64,000 bases of DNA from Nymphaea colorata. Its lineage: Eukaryota; Streptophyta; Magnoliopsida; Nymphaeales; Nymphaeaceae. The notes beneath the pieces are model-generated. The model was not told the DNA's origin. It did no database searches and worked only from the letters and a program-made list of their open reading frames with translations. Shown here one piece after another: positions 24,101-30,365 of the stretch. A program made the position numbers and the translations under genes. The stretch lies in contig NC_045144.1 of assembly GCF_008831285.2 (NCBI RefSeq), positions 9,215,886 to 9,279,885 on the forward strand. Direction: 5' to 3'. Each line of letters starts with the position of its first letter. The first letter of the stretch is position 1.

Positions 24101-27100
24101 AATCTAAAATAAAGAAAATATTAAAGAGATCTTATAACTCTTTAATATTACAAAGAACCACCTAGAAACATAAACATTCTTATTTCAACAACCACTATCA
24201 CCAAAAAAGTCCCAACCTCGTTTGCTCTGATACCATGTAGAAATACGAACACAGAGAAAGAGAAAACGAGGAACACGATGTAACGTGGAAAAACCCTCAA
24301 CAAGAAGAAAAAAACCACGGATGAGGAGGAGCTGGTGCCCACTAGCCGCCAGACTCTCTCTCTCTTAAGATTTCATTAACGTCAAAGATTAGGGTTACAA
24401 TGATATAAGTATGCCCTACTTAGGACATACTGGATCGGGTCCAGACCTGGACCCGTACACCAATATCCGTCAACATCTTCTATAGCTTTCTCTCCTATAG
24501 CTGCATAGTTTTTTGTCTTTTCTTTGTCTCACTTGAATTGTAGAACTCGTGCCTCTGAAACCTGAGAATATATGTCTGCAAGTATGTCCCACAACTCTGC
24601 TGATCATCAGAAATAGTAGTAAGTACTTCATCTGAAAGGGTGAAAGTGATATATGCTACGAGAGATTGGTCACTCCTCAACCACTTAACATACTCTGGAT
24701 TCCGCTCTGTTGTGATAGATGACTCTCCTTTATCATTCTTCACTTTCTGAAAGATAAACTGCGCGGGGCAAGGGAAGTTCCATCTAGATGTCCAAACAGA
24801 TCATGACTCCTTATAAAAGGAAATATCTGTTGTTTCCGGGTCTGATAATTGGTATGGGTAAGCTTTTGGGAAACAAGTTGGGTCAAGAAACTAGAAGAAA
24901 TGACATTGTTAAAAGTGGAATCCATGAATAGATGGGAAGGGAAACTTTCTTATGTTGTCAAACAGAATGTTGCAAGACAAGACAATCGTTAGGCTCCTTT
25001 TCTTCTTCTTCCTTTTTTTTTTAGGGAAGAGGGTGGGGGGTTATCGAGTCCTGCTATGCAGAGAACTAAGACTTTGTGAAACAGATATGAAATCAACTGC
25101 ACAATGAATATTTAATTCTGCTGAAAAACACGACATGGAATTCTATTAGTAGACTGAAAACAAGGGAGAACATGCACAGATTTGATTGTAATATAGGGTG
25201 AAGGAAAGATGGTAGAGAATAGAATGAATGATAAAAAAAAACATTCAACACTTCTTAGAGCATATCTCAATTATTTCAACACAGCTCTATAGACAGATAC
25301 AACTCTGTTTTACGCTGAAGAAAAAGAGAGCAAAAAATAGGAGGAATAGAAAAGGATGTTCAACACCCTCCTCCCCCCCCCTTCCCCCCACTTTATTTCT
25401 TTTAAACATGTCTTGATACCATGTCAGTTTTTGATATTCACTTCAGTTTAGTCTTGCAGAAAATAAGGAAGAAGACGAGAGGATAGAAGGGAAATGACTG
25501 CAATCACTACACGCAGTCTCAACTCTAAACTTTATTATCTCACGTAAGATACAAGGCCAGAATAATAAACCAAAAGGGTACACCAAATTACTTCATATGC
25601 GATTAATGAAACATAAAGGCACGTGAGAAATAAAACATAAACGAAACAGCACCTATTTCTGACGGGTTTGGGTCTGGTCCAAGATCCAAACCCGTCGGTC
25701 ATCCTTTAACAGATATATCCGTGCAGGATGCCATATCATCATTCTTTTATTATTGCCTATGAAATTTGATTCTTGCTGCAAGTTCTTGCATGCTTATTTT
25801 AATGAGTGATGTTTTTCTGTTTGGAATATAATATCTCTCCTTGGTTATCTCTATTGCTTGAAATGCTAATATTGGCTTGGTTTTTCAGGAGAGTTATTCA
25901 CACTGTGGACCCAACGTATGCTGTGAAATACCACACAGCTGCAGAGAATTCACTGGGTCATTGCTACCGTTCATGCCTTGAACTTCTAATCGAGAATGGA
26001 CTTCGGAGGTTGTTTTTGGTAGCAATAGTCCTGCTTTCTTACCAACATGTTTCCTGGTGGATGGACAAATTTAATCTCTTTGTACTTCTCTTTGTAATGC
26101 AGCATTGCTTTTCTTTGTATATGTACAGAAGCTAAAAGTTATCCAAGAGAACCAGCTGCCCATGTTGCACTAAGTGAGACATCATGGGCATCTTTGGTAT
26201 CCATTTACTGATTTCTTTGCTTGAAATTTCTCTATTCCTTTGACCTAATTCCCTTTGTTGACCAGGAAATGTTCGGAGGTTTCTAGAAAAGCAAAAGGAT
26301 AAAATTAAGGCTGTTGTCTTTTGTACCTCTACATCTGATGATACTGAGATATATAAGAGGTGCTTGAACCATAACTTTGAGACTAGTATAAAGGGAAACT
26401 CTTTCTCATCTAGGCAAAAATTATTTTGAATGAATACTTCATATTAGTTTCTCAGTTTGTATTTTCCATATCTTTTACATTCTTGATGTTGTGGGCATGA
26501 TGAATTCAGTTGATTTACAGTCATTATGCCGCCAAGTCATTATTTTGTTTTTACACTTCGTAGCTGTCCTCAGTGCTAAAAGTTGATGTCTTTGTGTTGT
26601 GTTGGAAATGTGCATTCACTGACATATTCTAAATCGTGTTCTGTGCAGATTGCTTCCACTTTATTTTCCAAGGGATAAACATGAAGAGGAGATGTCAATA
26701 TCTAATCTTCCAGCTGATATAGGGGATGAAAATGGGGATACAGTTATAGATGAGCGTAAAATCAGAATTAAGCCTTTACCAGCTGTGTCAGCAGCCATAC
26801 CAAAAGTTTCATCACCTGTTTTGAATCTTTCTGTTAGTGATATTGGTTGTGCACAACGGAGGTTAGTGATGAGCAGGAACTATGTCAGTTAAAGTTACTC
26901 TTGTAATCTCTTTTTTCATTTCTAATGGATATGTATTGCGAGTCTGTGTGCATCTTTCAGGGCAAAAGTTGATGCTCTATTCAATCCATTGTTTTAGCAC
27001 TTGGATGGACCAAGTGTAAAACTGAGGCAATAAGAAGTTTTCTTATGAATAAATGGTGTTGTCGAACAAAAAGAAAAAGATAAAGACAAAACCAAAATTT

Positions 27101-29558
27101 TGTAGTTTATTTGTTACAGACTTATTTAGTGTTGTTTGTTTTACGTGTTTATTTATTTATTTATTTATTTTGTAAATGCTGCAGATCTATTTTAGAAGTG
27201 TTGGATTTCTACTAGTGTAGTGCCTAACTATCTATGAGTGTTCATTTTTAGAAATTGTGTTTCCATGCTGGACATGGAATAGCTTGTTGTAGGATCATTG
27301 AGTAGTGTAAGGCGAGGATTGCTTTCGGTTTAAGATATTTTGAATTATGATCGTCATCTGAACTTGACAAGGGTTTTTTTTTTTTAACCAGATAAGATTT
27401 AATGATTATTTGAAGCATGGCCACAAATATCATGCTCAGGTTTTCATCAGTGAATTTTTTCTCAGCTATTCTTTTACAAAGTTGTTTTCTTGGGAAATCT
27501 CAGAATTTTTTTTTCGAAAAGGAAAAAATCCAAAGAAAAAAGGTAAAAAGAAAATAAATGAGAACAATGTCAACTAAAACTAACATTTAACAAGCACTAT
27601 AACATGAAGGATATTCGAATATAGCAAACTAACAAAGTCACAGATGAAAACTTTGAATGTCATGTTAAAAACTTAAAAGTCCACACAAATGGAAATGAAA
27701 CAATGAAACTGGAGTTGGAAAAAAAATGAGCATCATAGGCTGCTCACTTGGCATAAATGGAAAAAGTGAAACAAAAAAATAAAATAAAATAAAACATACG
27801 GATGTCTCACAGGCTCCCAGGAATGTTGCATGGTTGCAACCTCTTCTTCTCACGTTTCAAATGAAAATGAAATAAAAAGCCAAGGCTTACAAGCCCTAAG
27901 GATGTGTTAACTTCCCTTTTGCTATTAAAAGGAATTACATGTTCAAATATGCTATCTTGGCTCTCTTTTTCACTTAAATTTCCCTTTTAAAACGAAAAGC
28001 ACCACATTCCTGATGCCACTTTTAAACATTATAATGTTGACAATCCACCCGTTTCAGCGTATGAATAAAATATATAAAGGTATATGATGAAAACACAATA
28101 AAAATTTATAAATTGATTTTGACATCTTTTTCAAAATATTTCATGTTTTTTTCTCTTTTTTTTGGTTAATATCACAATATTTTTGAAAATTCCACAGTAT
28201 ATGTGGCTATCATTTGAAGAAGGTTAGTATCTTAAGAGTTTTGACTGAAATGTGCAAGAGGTCTCTACTAAGTTTTCTTAAAGAGTAAAATGGTTTCCAG
28301 TTTGCTGGTCATGTATCACAAGTCACATAAGCAGGGTGTTGTTGAAAATGCAAAGATGTTTTCATATACATGAAATTCCAGGTCATATACTTCAGTTCAC
28401 TGTGCAAATGAAGAATATTGTGACTGTTAGAGGTGACTTGTGCACAATGAACTTGCAAGTGCATGTGAGAGGTCAGTCTTAGTGGTTTGGGGGTAATTGA
28501 GCATGATTTAGTCATGCAACTCATGTCATTTTCTGGGTCAGCTTAGGTGTATGTTTTCCAGTCGTTAGTGGTTTGATCAACTAAAATGTCTATTTGGCAT
28601 TTTATGCAGGTCTTTCTATGTTAACTCTTCAAATTTACGATCTTAAAATTATATTTCTGTTTGCATTTTTGTACAAGCCTTTATGATTTTTCCACTTACA
28701 AGTCTATTTAATCTATGATTTTTATTATATTAGAACTTTTCTTTACGTTTGGCTTCTCAAAGATAGCAAAATGATCCCTGCTTTTATCTTAAAGATGTTC
28801 CTTTTTCCCCTTCTTAGTCTCCAATAACCTTCTCGGCAATCTTTCAGAAGCTTTTTCTTGGAAGGAAAATCTCAAGAGTTATGCAATAATATAAATAAAA
28901 GAGCAATAAAAAATTATGAGATTATGAATGTGCTAATATTTTCCTGACAAAGTAATGGCTTTCATAATTTTTTTCTAAACTATAGAAGAGAAAATAGAAA
29001 ATATTCACCAAAAATATATAAACATAGGTATTTTTCTTTTCAAGGAAGAAAAATATTTTGAAATTATAGTGCATTCAAAATATCACCAATATTTGGAACT
29101 ATTTTCCCTTAAAGAAGGTGATGCAATTTTGGTGTGTGGTTCCCTGTATGTAACGGTCTGCCTAAAGTATTGCCTCTTCTTTCTGTGCCATTGAAGATGA
29201 GAATAAGATCCATGTTAGAAATCAGAGCAGTATTGGTTGCTATTTTGATTAGTTAGTGCTACTTCCTATGTTGGTTAATTGTTTGGCTTTACCACATTTG
29301 CCACAGAAATGTGTCATTCTTGGATGCATACCTGGACCCTGCATTCATGTCTGTGACTAAGGATCCTGATCAGAAACGCAAGGAACAATGGGAAAAAGCT
29401 GCTCAGGCTTATGCTGGGTGGAACTGGGCCAAATTTTTTGGGTTTGGTGATCTAGGTGGCCCACCATTATCTCTGGGTGAAGAATATTCACTCCACTCAA
29501 GATATCTTGCCAAAGCAAATTCTCTTAATCTTTCAGAAATTGCAGAAATGAAGATTGT
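2601..29558 (+). CDS. GDAP2-like: GDAP2-like macro domain / CRAL-TRIO protein, exons 1-8 (3' part outside window)
   Basis: Eight exons join in frame: 2601-2918, 17960-18037, 18156-18211, 25889-26008, 26103-26173, 26266-26359, 26649-26861 and 29307-29558. Together they encode about 400 residues. The predicted protein matches, from memory, the plant GDAP2-like family (Arabidopsis At1g69340 type, about 560 aa). It starts MYRSRS, has an SRFPVDH block, then a macro domain (about residues 85-245: [31 protein letters not shown] split over exons, [28 protein letters not shown]), then a linker with [17 protein letters not shown] and GDLGGPPLS...EYSLHSRYL. Macro domains bind ADP-ribose-type ligands; the CRAL-TRIO half binds lipid in relatives. 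That half is not in the window, so intron 8 exceeds 34 kb. All introns keep GT-AG ends and no stop interrupts the frame, so the gene looks functional, although two conserved macro positions differ (HTVDP for HTVGP; AFLC for ALGC). Confidence 0.92.
2919..4689 (+). other. Intron 1, first part: no gene except a gypsy-like scrap
   Basis: This is intron sequence. Nothing coding is recognised from 2919 to about 4370. A CTGT/CT-rich run lies near 3587-3610. At 4381-4487 one frame reads [16 protein letters not shown] and then [12 protein letters not shown]. It resembles the Ty3/gypsy gag segment seen at 15270-15359 on the other strand, and is probably a small relic of that element type. Confidence 0.5.
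4690..4707. repeat. hAT left target duplication and terminal inverted repeat
   Basis: The target duplication CCTAGCAC (4690-4697) is followed by TIR CAATGTTATC (4698-4707). Subterminal GTATCG repeats start at about 4718. Confidence 0.92.
5340..5567 (+). repeat. 5' LTR of copia A
   Basis: It starts TGTTGAAAG and ends CACAACA, next to the primer binding site. A hairpin GCCCTAATCTCT / AGAGATTAGAGC lies at 5458-5489, followed by a CT-rich tract. The 3' copy has the perfect hairpin (AGAGATTAGGGC). Confidence 0.95.
5568..5580 (+). other. Primer binding site of copia A (tRNA-iMet)
   Basis: TGGTATCAGAGCC directly follows the 5' LTR. It is complementary to the 3' end of plant initiator methionine tRNA, the usual primer for minus-strand synthesis in plant copia elements. 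Confidence 0.9.
5581..5668 (+). repeat. 22-bp tandem repeat in leader of copia A
   Basis: Four units of 22 bp (5581, 5603, 5625 and 5647) of the type TCGACTCAAGCTGCTGGCGT plus two bases lie directly after the primer binding site. The rest of the leader up to 6223 has no recognised feature. Confidence 0.75.
6224..8326 (+). CDS. Gag-protease-integrase of copia A (truncated polyprotein)
   Basis: This 700-residue frame holds: gag (UBN2-type; residues about 25-230, including [13 protein letters not shown] and [12 protein letters not shown]); a Gly/Arg-rich stretch; zinc knuckle [14 protein letters not shown] (about 254-267); aspartic protease IIDSGAS (about 365); the GAG-pre-integrase zinc motif (HLRLGHP ... 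CEACQLGKH, about 494-535); and the integrase core with [13 protein letters not shown] and NGVAERKH as the D, D, E region. It normally runs on into RT and RNase H as one polyprotein of 1300-1400 residues. Here a small insertion after SSIDNK near 8300 shifts the frame and ends it. The start at 6224 (MMAENQ) is the first ATG of the frame and about 650 bp from the LTR, a usual leader length. Confidence 0.85.
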   Translation: MMAENQRLEGGNDHKGVGNPFSYGSTVKLDGHNYELWSRSFILSVKGHRKRHIIEEDEPINKTGKYITWEEDDSMVMSWIMNSVQPQIASTITYYTTAKEMWDFLRQTYSQDKNVSKILQVEQELHNLRQGNQDLSQYFATVKATYERLKFLHPPCKSCYKSYFEPTMVVKFLVGLSPEYASAKDQMLTGSEIPDLSDTYNRLSRLAVSLSQPTGVTPASASALAVGGGRGHGSTYNARGRGIGRGTGGRGRFQCTYCGKIGHLEDRCWDKHGRSSSLSQGRNIVIKLGKSPTHSSMGSAQTATPTVEDASSSIAPETVTVSIDRVEYEQFLAHKASQASASTTLTDRAFSAGPSTSDSGTLWIIDSGASRHFCSSHGWFTTLHKFPQPRHVKIADGRLSPVLGYGNVKLSQSMTISHVLYAPDFSSHLLSVKQLTTDLHCLVIFDPGSCSFQDLQTGKTIGGSYEKGGVYILSAPMGLAATSSTSKSTVFQWHLRLGHPSAPKLRSLLPKLSVPESFQCEACQLGKHTRSSFPLSLSPSSQGLFDLLHVDMWGPSRVASRDRFRYFLVVVDDYSRVSWVFLLKERFEVICILKNLIIEIKTQFSSVVKCIRTDNALEFKSSILMTFYAENGISPQFTCPHTSQQNGVAERKHRQLLTVARTLMLRNHVPAYLRGDAILMACYLTNRLPSSSIDNKQSTY
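8327..10434 (+). pseudogene. Integrase C-terminus, reverse transcriptase and RNase H of copia A, disrupted
   Basis: Pieces in several frames continue the polyprotein. The integrase C-terminus is at 8301-8660, with a frameshift near 8450 and a stop at about 8660. RT spans 8671-9078 ([13 protein letters not shown]-like block) and 9099-9683 ([41 protein letters not shown]). A stop at about 9759 follows. RNase H is at 9883-10434 ([48 protein letters not shown], then TPA-like end YAPA). The frame ends at the polypurine tract. The key YVDD residues remain, but no intact polyprotein can be made. Confidence 0.85.
10442..10669 (+). repeat. 3' LTR of copia A
   Basis: 228 bp, TGTTGAAAG to CGCAACA, directly after the polypurine tract. 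It carries the perfect hairpin GCCCTAATCTCT/AGAGATTAGGGC at 10560-10591. Confidence 0.95.
13190..13761. repeat. Subterminal GTATCG/CGATAC repeat array of the hAT element
   Basis: Many direct and inverted copies of GTATCG and CGATAC, plus variants such as GGATACGGG, lie at about 13205-13395 and again at 13690-13761. A shorter set is at about 4718-4775 near the other end. Clusters of short repeats next to the TIR are typical transposase binding sites in hAT elements. The stretch 12902-13190 between the transposase and the array holds nothing else that I recognise. Confidence 0.75.
13762..13779. repeat. hAT right terminal inverted repeat and target duplication
   Basis: GATAACATTG (13762-13771) is the exact reverse complement of the left end. 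It is followed by CCTAGCAC (13772-13779), identical to the left target duplication. Confidence 0.92.
13810..14660 (-). pseudogene. Gypsy reverse transcriptase N-terminal half, broken
   Basis: 14041-14520 encodes the RT entry region ([10 protein letters not shown], then [42 protein letters not shown]). The next segment, 13830-14054, reads in shifted frames as the DYRALNTI and FFSKTDLRA blocks that precede the catalytic motif. The YxDD motif itself is not present. Frameshifts lie near 14040 and within 13900-14000. Confidence 0.75.
14662..14934 (-). pseudogene. Gypsy aspartic protease
   Basis: [20 protein letters not shown] is followed by [14 protein letters not shown], where VDTG is the catalytic Asp-Thr/Ser-Gly site of retroviral-type proteases; the family usually has (D)(S/T)GSTHNF. 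It lies between gag and RT, as expected for Ty3/gypsy. A stop near 14935 separates it from gag. A decayed CCHC-like segment lies at 14940-15090. Confidence 0.7.
15099..16186 (-). pseudogene. Gypsy gag, broken
   Basis: The frame starts at ATG 16186-16184, next to the primer binding site. It reads through two in-frame stops (one in the first 25 codons, one at about 15648) into the gag core: [46 protein letters not shown] (15164-15631). It continues after a frameshift as the [14 protein letters not shown] and [15 protein letters not shown] region (15099-15359). This is the retrotransposon gag fold of Ty3/gypsy capsids. The residues before the core are Gly/Ser/Pro-rich. Confidence 0.75.
16202..16433 (-). 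repeat. LTR of the truncated gypsy element
   Basis: The 232-bp LTR is read on the reverse strand from TGTTAGGC (16433) to GGCTATCA (16202). It is followed by AC and then the primer binding site TGGTATCAGAG. The other LTR is absent. Confidence 0.75.
16525..16644. repeat. 60-bp tandem duplication
   Basis: Two adjacent 60-bp units (16525-16584 and 16585-16644) share GAAAGGAGTG...TTTTTCAGAAAT, with only a few substitutions. The duplication lies within the gag fragment and adds exactly 20 codons. Confidence 0.8.
16884..17234 (-). repeat. LTR of copia fragment at 16.9 kb
   Basis: 351 bp; the + strand reads TGTAAGATTT to GATCCAACA. An inverted repeat TTGGATC/GATCCAA at 17213-17232 lies at the U3 edge, like the other LTRs in this window. 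The LTR also contains diverged direct repeats of an AATAATCTAGAG unit near 17058-17130. Confidence 0.65.
17235..17959 (+). other. Intron 1, last part: no gene seen
   Basis: An A-rich stretch lies at about 17521-17570. A GC-richer block at 17590-17760, with CACCCG and GACAC motifs, may be a diverged non-autonomous transposon end, but no TIR or target duplication could be defined. The intron ends AATTGGCAG at 17959. Confidence 0.4.
17960..18037 (+). CDS. GDAP2-like: GDAP2-like exon 2
   Basis: 26 codons in phase 0 encode [19 protein letters not shown] and then ADECRML. The acceptor is TTGGCAG| and the donor is CTG|GTAAGG. It carries the AAGPGL ligand loop of the macro domain. Confidence 0.93.
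18156..18211 (+). CDS. GDAP2-like: GDAP2-like exon 3
   Basis: 56 nt (18 codons plus 2 nt) encode [18 protein letters not shown]. The acceptor is CTTGCAG| and the donor is GCTAG|GTCAAT. The Arg codon is completed in exon 4. Intron 2 is only 118 bp. Confidence 0.93.
18212..18656 (+). other. Intron 3, first part: no feature seen
   Basis: Unique-looking intron sequence up to the first LTR. No coding potential or repeat was recognised. Confidence 0.4.
18657..18933 (-). repeat. Probable 3' LTR of F1
   Basis: The right end AACA (18933) abuts a polypurine-tract complement. An inverted repeat TGGATCT/AGATCCA lies at 18889-18908, near the U3 edge. The left boundary TGTAGAAG at 18657 is a guess by analogy with the other LTRs. 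Confidence 0.5.
18934..20067 (-). pseudogene. RNase H and reverse transcriptase of F1, broken
   Basis: RT is seen at 19656-20051 ([51 protein letters not shown]). RT/RNase H follow at 19366-19611 ([39 protein letters not shown]). A decayed RNase H end lies at 18934-19365. Note TYANADW, where the usual form is SDADW. Stops and frame changes separate the pieces. The frame upstream of CKLEKSL continues beyond the nested element as [16 protein letters not shown] (21285-21350). Confidence 0.75.
20076..21276. mobile_element. Non-autonomous hAT-like element nested in F1
   Basis: The 1,201-bp insert is flanked by an exact 8-bp duplication CTCTTAGC (20068-20075 and 21277-21284). Removing it restores the copia RT reading in F1. 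Its ends are short and imperfectly inverted (CTATTGCAC versus CTATGTCAC). Subterminal GGTACCGGTACGG-type repeats lie at both sides. It contains a GC-rich stretch (about 20380-20490), a (TA)n microsatellite (about 21041-21092) and a (TG)n run (about 21145-21178). No transposase is present. Confidence 0.75.
21285..21350 (-). pseudogene. F1 reverse transcriptase, continuation beyond the nested element
   Basis: The reverse strand encodes [20 protein letters not shown], the conserved RT block that precedes the CKLEKSLYG motif found at 20051. It shows that F1 was one copy before the hAT-like insertion. Confidence 0.75.
21351..21383. repeat. 33-bp copy of the hAT-like element's end
   Basis: Identical to 21236-21268, the right terminus of the nested hAT-like element. 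It lies exactly between the end of copia F1 and the start of copia F2, like filler DNA or the scar of a second insertion. Confidence 0.7.
21384..21961 (-). pseudogene. Integrase core of F2 after an in-frame stop
   Basis: In the same frame as the gag frame, after a TAA at about 21959-21961 that replaces the Tyr of VRASYP. It carries [37 protein letters not shown] and [13 protein letters not shown], the D, D, E integrase core, then [15 protein letters not shown]. It is cut off at FIHNHS. Confidence 0.8.
21962..23617 (-). CDS. Gag-protease of F2 (551 residues)
   Basis: Reverse-strand frame starting at 23617; the true gag start is more likely MAASSSS about 20 codons further in. Gag (UBN2 type: [42 protein letters not shown]), zinc knuckle [14 protein letters not shown], protease [15 protein letters not shown], and the GAG-pre-integrase zinc motif ([11 protein letters not shown] ... 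CDVCQFAKH). It ends at the stop that cuts off the integrase. Long and largely undamaged, it could still make a capsid protein. Confidence 0.8.
   Translation of the reverse strand: MSPVPPVFYHRPCPLLDWPEIMAASSSSTVNTNQSKIEVFKTENVPAQVITLRLTKENYFPWSAAMTMGIAARGRIAYIDGRNPEPTKTSGVWDTWFLEDNQVKTWIVNSVSADIQPLILRKKTTRDMWVVLEQMYGQKKTAIRTYQIVKTVYGLRQGNSSVADYYGDLKAKWEELDYHSDIPWHCPQDQALHVAQEWENKVFPFLAGLNDEFEGVRSQILNSGEVSSIDDVYSCVEAEEQRRLVTNEGKRDLVPYHERCALVSHGPGGPTRSLRRCTHCKKTGHTVDYCWDLHPEKKRNKGRSSIGKMPVSEVPKSSGAKVSISADQIRELRAYLGRIDVNQAETPDETKANHALAVIGDTGNSSVGEWIVDSGASHHMTGNPKLFHEYKLSSGRERVSLADGSSTVVAAEGTLSLLDKFHVRGALHVPQFPLNILSVSKLTKELNCEHIFSTNRCVLQDLVTGKRIEIGLVLDGLYCLPIHVATALVIAISKTEKRREDCLQSFLYWHERFGHLPFGILKQLFPDLCSSLNLSLISCDVCQFAKHVRAS
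23962..24190 (-). repeat. 5' LTR of F2
   Basis: 229 bp; the + strand reads TGTTGCAGCC to ATTTCAACA, next to primer site complement GCTCTGATACCA (23950-23961). It has a 12-bp perfect hairpin ACCCTAATCTCT / AGAGATTAGGGT (24045-24056 and 24064-24075). Confidence 0.85.
24191..24475 (-). mobile_element. Copia 5' end only: LTR, primer site and 30 bp of leader
   Basis: The LTR at 24236-24475 (240 bp; TGTAGAAATACG to CCGTCAACA) adjoins GCTCTGATACCA (24224-24235). About 33 bp of leader precede the F2 LTR. The LTR closely resembles that of F (55284-55523, also 240 bp) and that of B1, so it is a third member of the family. F2 appears to have been inserted just downstream of its primer site, and the rest has been lost. 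Confidence 0.75.
24495..24925 (-). pseudogene. Gag fragment of F4
   Basis: 24740-24925 gives [20 protein letters not shown] and [12 protein letters not shown]; 24495-24743 gives [20 protein letters not shown] and DEVLTTISD. These are the N-terminal and early UBN2 segments of copia gag, in two frames, so at least one indel is present. There is no zinc knuckle or protease. Confidence 0.65.
25422..25711 (-). repeat. LTR of F4
   Basis: 290 bp; the + strand reads TGTCAGTTTTTG to CCTTTAACA. It carries an 11-bp perfect stem GACGGGTTTGG (25661-25671) / CCAAACCCGTC (25686-25696) near the U3 edge. Intron sequence resumes at 25712. Confidence 0.7.
25889..26008 (+). CDS. GDAP2-like: GDAP2-like exon 4
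   Basis: 120 nt, completing R151 and encoding [20 protein letters not shown] through [12 protein letters not shown]. The acceptor is TTTTTCAG| and the donor is CGGAG|GTTGTT. Family members usually have HTVGP; here the Gly codon is an Asp codon. Confidence 0.92.
26103..26173 (+). CDS. GDAP2-like: GDAP2-like exon 5
   Basis: 71 nt encode [20 protein letters not shown] then HVAL. The acceptor is TAATGCAG| and the donor is CTAA|GTGAGA. Relatives read SIALGCIYTEAK; the L, G and Y positions are changed. Intron 4 is 94 bp. Confidence 0.9.
26266..26359 (+). CDS. GDAP2-like: GDAP2-like exon 6
   Basis: 94 nt encode [20 protein letters not shown] then [11 protein letters not shown], the last helix and strand of the macro domain. 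The acceptor is TGACCAG| and the donor is AAGAG|GTGCTT. Intron 5 is 92 bp. Confidence 0.93.
26649..26861 (+). CDS. GDAP2-like: GDAP2-like exon 7
   Basis: 213 nt encode [40 protein letters not shown] and a less conserved linker ending GCAQR. The acceptor is CTGTGCAG| and the donor is CGGAG|GTTAGT. Confidence 0.92.
26862..29306 (+). other. Intron 7: no transposon recognised
   Basis: 2,445 bp, AT-rich. It has a TTTA microsatellite at about 27149-27170 and several poly-T runs. No coding region, LTR or TIR was recognised, in contrast to introns 1, 3 and 8. Confidence 0.5.
29307..29558 (+). CDS. GDAP2-like: GDAP2-like exon 8
   Basis: 252 nt encode [70 protein letters not shown] and AEMKIV. The acceptor is TTGCCACAG| and the donor is ATTGT|GTAAGA. 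In relatives YRGGVDTEG and the CRAL-TRIO domain follow; no such exon is found up to 64000. Confidence 0.93.
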
Positions 29559-30073
29559 GTAAGACTTTCTTGTCCAAGTCTTTGTTAAGTTTTTTTATTA
29601 TCTTCATTTAGCTGATTCAGGTTTTCAAGGTCTGAAATAATGCAATCTGAATTGTTTTTGAATATTAAATGCAGAATGATATAGTCCAGTTTTTTGCCCA
29701 TTTGAACGGTTGCGTATGTTCATTTTTTCTATGTTTCTCTGTTCGTAGTTAGGATGTCAAAATGCATTTGTGTTTTAGCTACAGGAGACTGGTGTGTCCT
29801 ATCGTCTGTGAGACCTAGTCACTTGTACCAGGCTTATGAGATACATATGCTTCAGTAAGTGAAGTGTATGTTACAGAATTGAGCCATTATGCCTTCAAGC
29901 ACTAAGGTGAAGCACAAGTCATTAAGAAGCATGCACAAATCATTAAGAAGCGTGCCCTGTCAATCAAACATTTGGGAATTCAAGTCTATTTGTGGCCTTA
30001 GATATCCATTCCCATTTCCCACTAAATTCTACACTTGGGATTGATGATCCTAAGCTGGTACCAACACCTAATT
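29559..30073 (+). other. Start of intron 8: no feature seen
   Basis: Unique-looking intron sequence before the target site of element C. A short direct repeat, CATTAAGAAGC(A/G)TGC, lies at 29920-29955. Confidence 0.4.
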
Positions 30074-30078
30074 GTATT

Positions 30079-30365
30079 TGTAGAAACACGAACCACAAGG
30101 AGAGAGCAGAGAAAGAACACACGATATACGTGGAAAACCTCTGAAAGAGGTGAAAAACCACAGGAAAGCTCTGACCTAGGGGCAAACCGCAACCCTAGGA
30201 GAGAGAAAATAATATTCACTTAACTCAACAATTACACGTAAGTGAAGAATATATAGGAGGGAGAGAAAGAGTGCCGCCTAGGGTACCGAGCCAGCCTCGG
30301 TACTCGTGCCCCATAGGACCGGGTCCAGATATGGACCCGGTTCCCCATTACAATATATTTTAACA
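30079..30365 (-). repeat. 3' LTR of element C
   Basis: 287 bp. An inverted repeat ACCGGGTCC/GGACCCGGT at 30318-30341 lies 24 bp from the U3 end. A reverse-strand TATATAT box lies at 30249-30255. Confidence 0.95.

Larger units (their letters stand above)
21384..24190 (-). mobile_element. Copia element F2, 5' half
   Basis: Reverse-strand element with 5' LTR (23962-24190), primer binding site (23950-23961), leader, and gag-protease-integrase down to 21384, where it is cut in the integrase C-terminal region (FIHNHS). RT, RNase H and the 3' LTR are missing here. The protein is closest to B2 (42306-45490), which supplies the other half of the same family. Confidence 0.85.
24476..25711 (-). mobile_element. 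Copia fragment F4 (5' LTR, leader, gag)
   Basis: LTR at 25422-25711 with primer site complement TCTTGATACCA (25411-25421), a leader with a C-rich run near 25371-25390, and a gag fragment ending at about 24480. Nothing of pol remains. The gag N-terminus resembles the fragment at 16.5 kb. Confidence 0.7.

Noticed and set aside
25806-26135. 109-residue frame presented as its own gene
   Set aside because: It reads through exon 4 and part of intron 4 of the GDAP2-like gene. The spliced model fits the family better.
29776-29830. Possible exon 9 of the GDAP2-like gene (TTTTAG then CTACAGGAGACTGGTG, resembling the expected YRGG)
   Set aside because: The frame gives YRRLVCP and soon a stop, not YRGGVDTEG. 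The resemblance is limited to a few bases after a plausible acceptor.
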